NCBI RefSeq assembly: GCF_001189845.1 | Contig: NZ_LFLZ01000008.1 | Span: 62,001-126,000 of the forward strand | Direction: 5' to 3' | DNA from: Bradyrhizobium tropiciagri | GTDB lineage: Bacteria; Pseudomonadota; Alphaproteobacteria; Rhizobiales; Xanthobacteraceae | Length of the DNA stretch: 64,000 nucleotides | Shown: piece by piece, positions 63,834 through 64,000 of the stretch | Numbering within the stretch: the stretch's first letter is position 1 | Layout of the letters: every line of letters starts with the position of its first letter | The notes under the pieces: model-generated | Told to the model about the DNA's origin: nothing | Seen by the model: the letters and a program-made list of their open reading frames with translations, nothing else | Databases searched by the model: none | Position numbers and translations under genes: made by a program

Positions 63834-64000
63834 TGAAGCTTAATTCCACGCAAGTCAAGCAGACCATGTCGCAAATGAACGCCCAGGTGCTTCCGGACGA
63901 TCATCCGGCGGTGGCGCAACTGAACAGCGTGTTTGGCGAGCACACGTTCTTCGTCGATACCAGCGGACTCAAGGTCCTCGAACCCGCGCAGAGCTCCGAC
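63834..64000 (+). CDS. Small protein of unknown function, cut by the window edge
   Basis: The first 55 codons are visible. It begins KLNSTQVKQTMSQMNAQVLPDDHPAVAQLN, then VFGEHTFFVDTSGLKVLEP. AAGGAG lies just upstream, so the start is credible. The family was not recognised; the rest lies beyond the window. Confidence 0.7.

Overview
The window is high-GC chromosomal DNA from an alphaproteobacterium. A Bradyrhizobium-type member of the Rhizobiales fits best. The signs are a phosphate-selective-type porin, an ATP12-family ATPase chaperone, many alphaproteobacterial small secreted proteins (GCG_CRPN type, GrlR type, RLxCYD type), a PAS_5-PilZ protein, a Bug-type binding protein, and several families of palindromic intergenic repeats. 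No rRNA, tRNA, CRISPR array, transposase or phage gene was seen.

Layout. Positions 1-4545 carry a porin (cut by the window edge), a periplasmic HtrA-like protease and, overlapping it by 4 nt, rarA. Positions 4692-7750 look like an inserted accessory block with less GC-biased codon use: O-methyltransferase, Bug receptor and a divergent LysR regulator. A truncated hydrolase start lies on its right flank. Positions 8300-11327 hold an RluC/RluA pseudouridine synthase, an exported amidohydrolase and a proline-rich exported protein. Positions 11348-16587, all on the minus strand, hold a metallo-beta-lactamase-fold protein and a translationally coupled multicopper oxidase plus phospholipase C-type phosphoesterase pair; the phosphoesterase is broken by a 1-nt deletion. 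Positions 16908-20124 hold a DUF3828-type protein, ATP12 chaperone, and an overlapping FliK-like/FlhB-C-terminal-like pair. Positions 20138-27370 hold an exported protein with an internal duplication, a class D beta-lactamase-like protein, a carboxymuconolactone-decarboxylase-like protein, a MocR-type regulator divergent from an EamA transporter, PAS_5-PilZ, and DUF4260. Positions 27530-35773 hold an acyl-CoA carboxylase beta subunit, small exported and membrane proteins, an ArsR-type regulator, NIPSNAP and ABM dimeric-barrel proteins, a frameshifted PEP-mutase-family gene and a TRIC/UPF0126 channel-like protein.

Positions 35798-46679 form the most coherent metabolic region. A tri-heme cytochrome c is divergent from a fused indolepyruvate ferredoxin oxidoreductase. 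The oxidoreductase is followed by an SCP-x-like thiolase, a DUF35 protein, an MFE-2-like MaoC hydratase, an SDR dehydrogenase, a DapA-family lyase/aldolase and a NUDIX hydrolase. This reads as acyl-CoA catabolism resembling peroxisomal side-chain beta-oxidation. Positions 46883-50716 hold an EamA transporter and a large PAS histidine kinase. Positions 50751-55589, minus strand, hold glutaminase, a 14-TM-type MFS exporter, HdeD and an exported amidohydrolase, possibly an acid-stress module. Positions 55948-64000 hold small membrane or exported proteins, a disrupted SMP-30 lactonase, a GrlR-like protein, a VOC protein, folD, a MaoC protein, a zinc-ribbon protein and a partial gene at the edge.

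Five genes carry frameshifts, and in four of them restoring one base in a GG or CC pair repairs the frame. That pattern suggests residual assembly errors at least as much as true pseudogenes. No wholly new system could be established. The best leads are the coupled oxidase-phosphoesterase pair with a paired 13-bp inverted repeat upstream, the beta-oxidation-like cluster, and the glutaminase-MFS-HdeD group.
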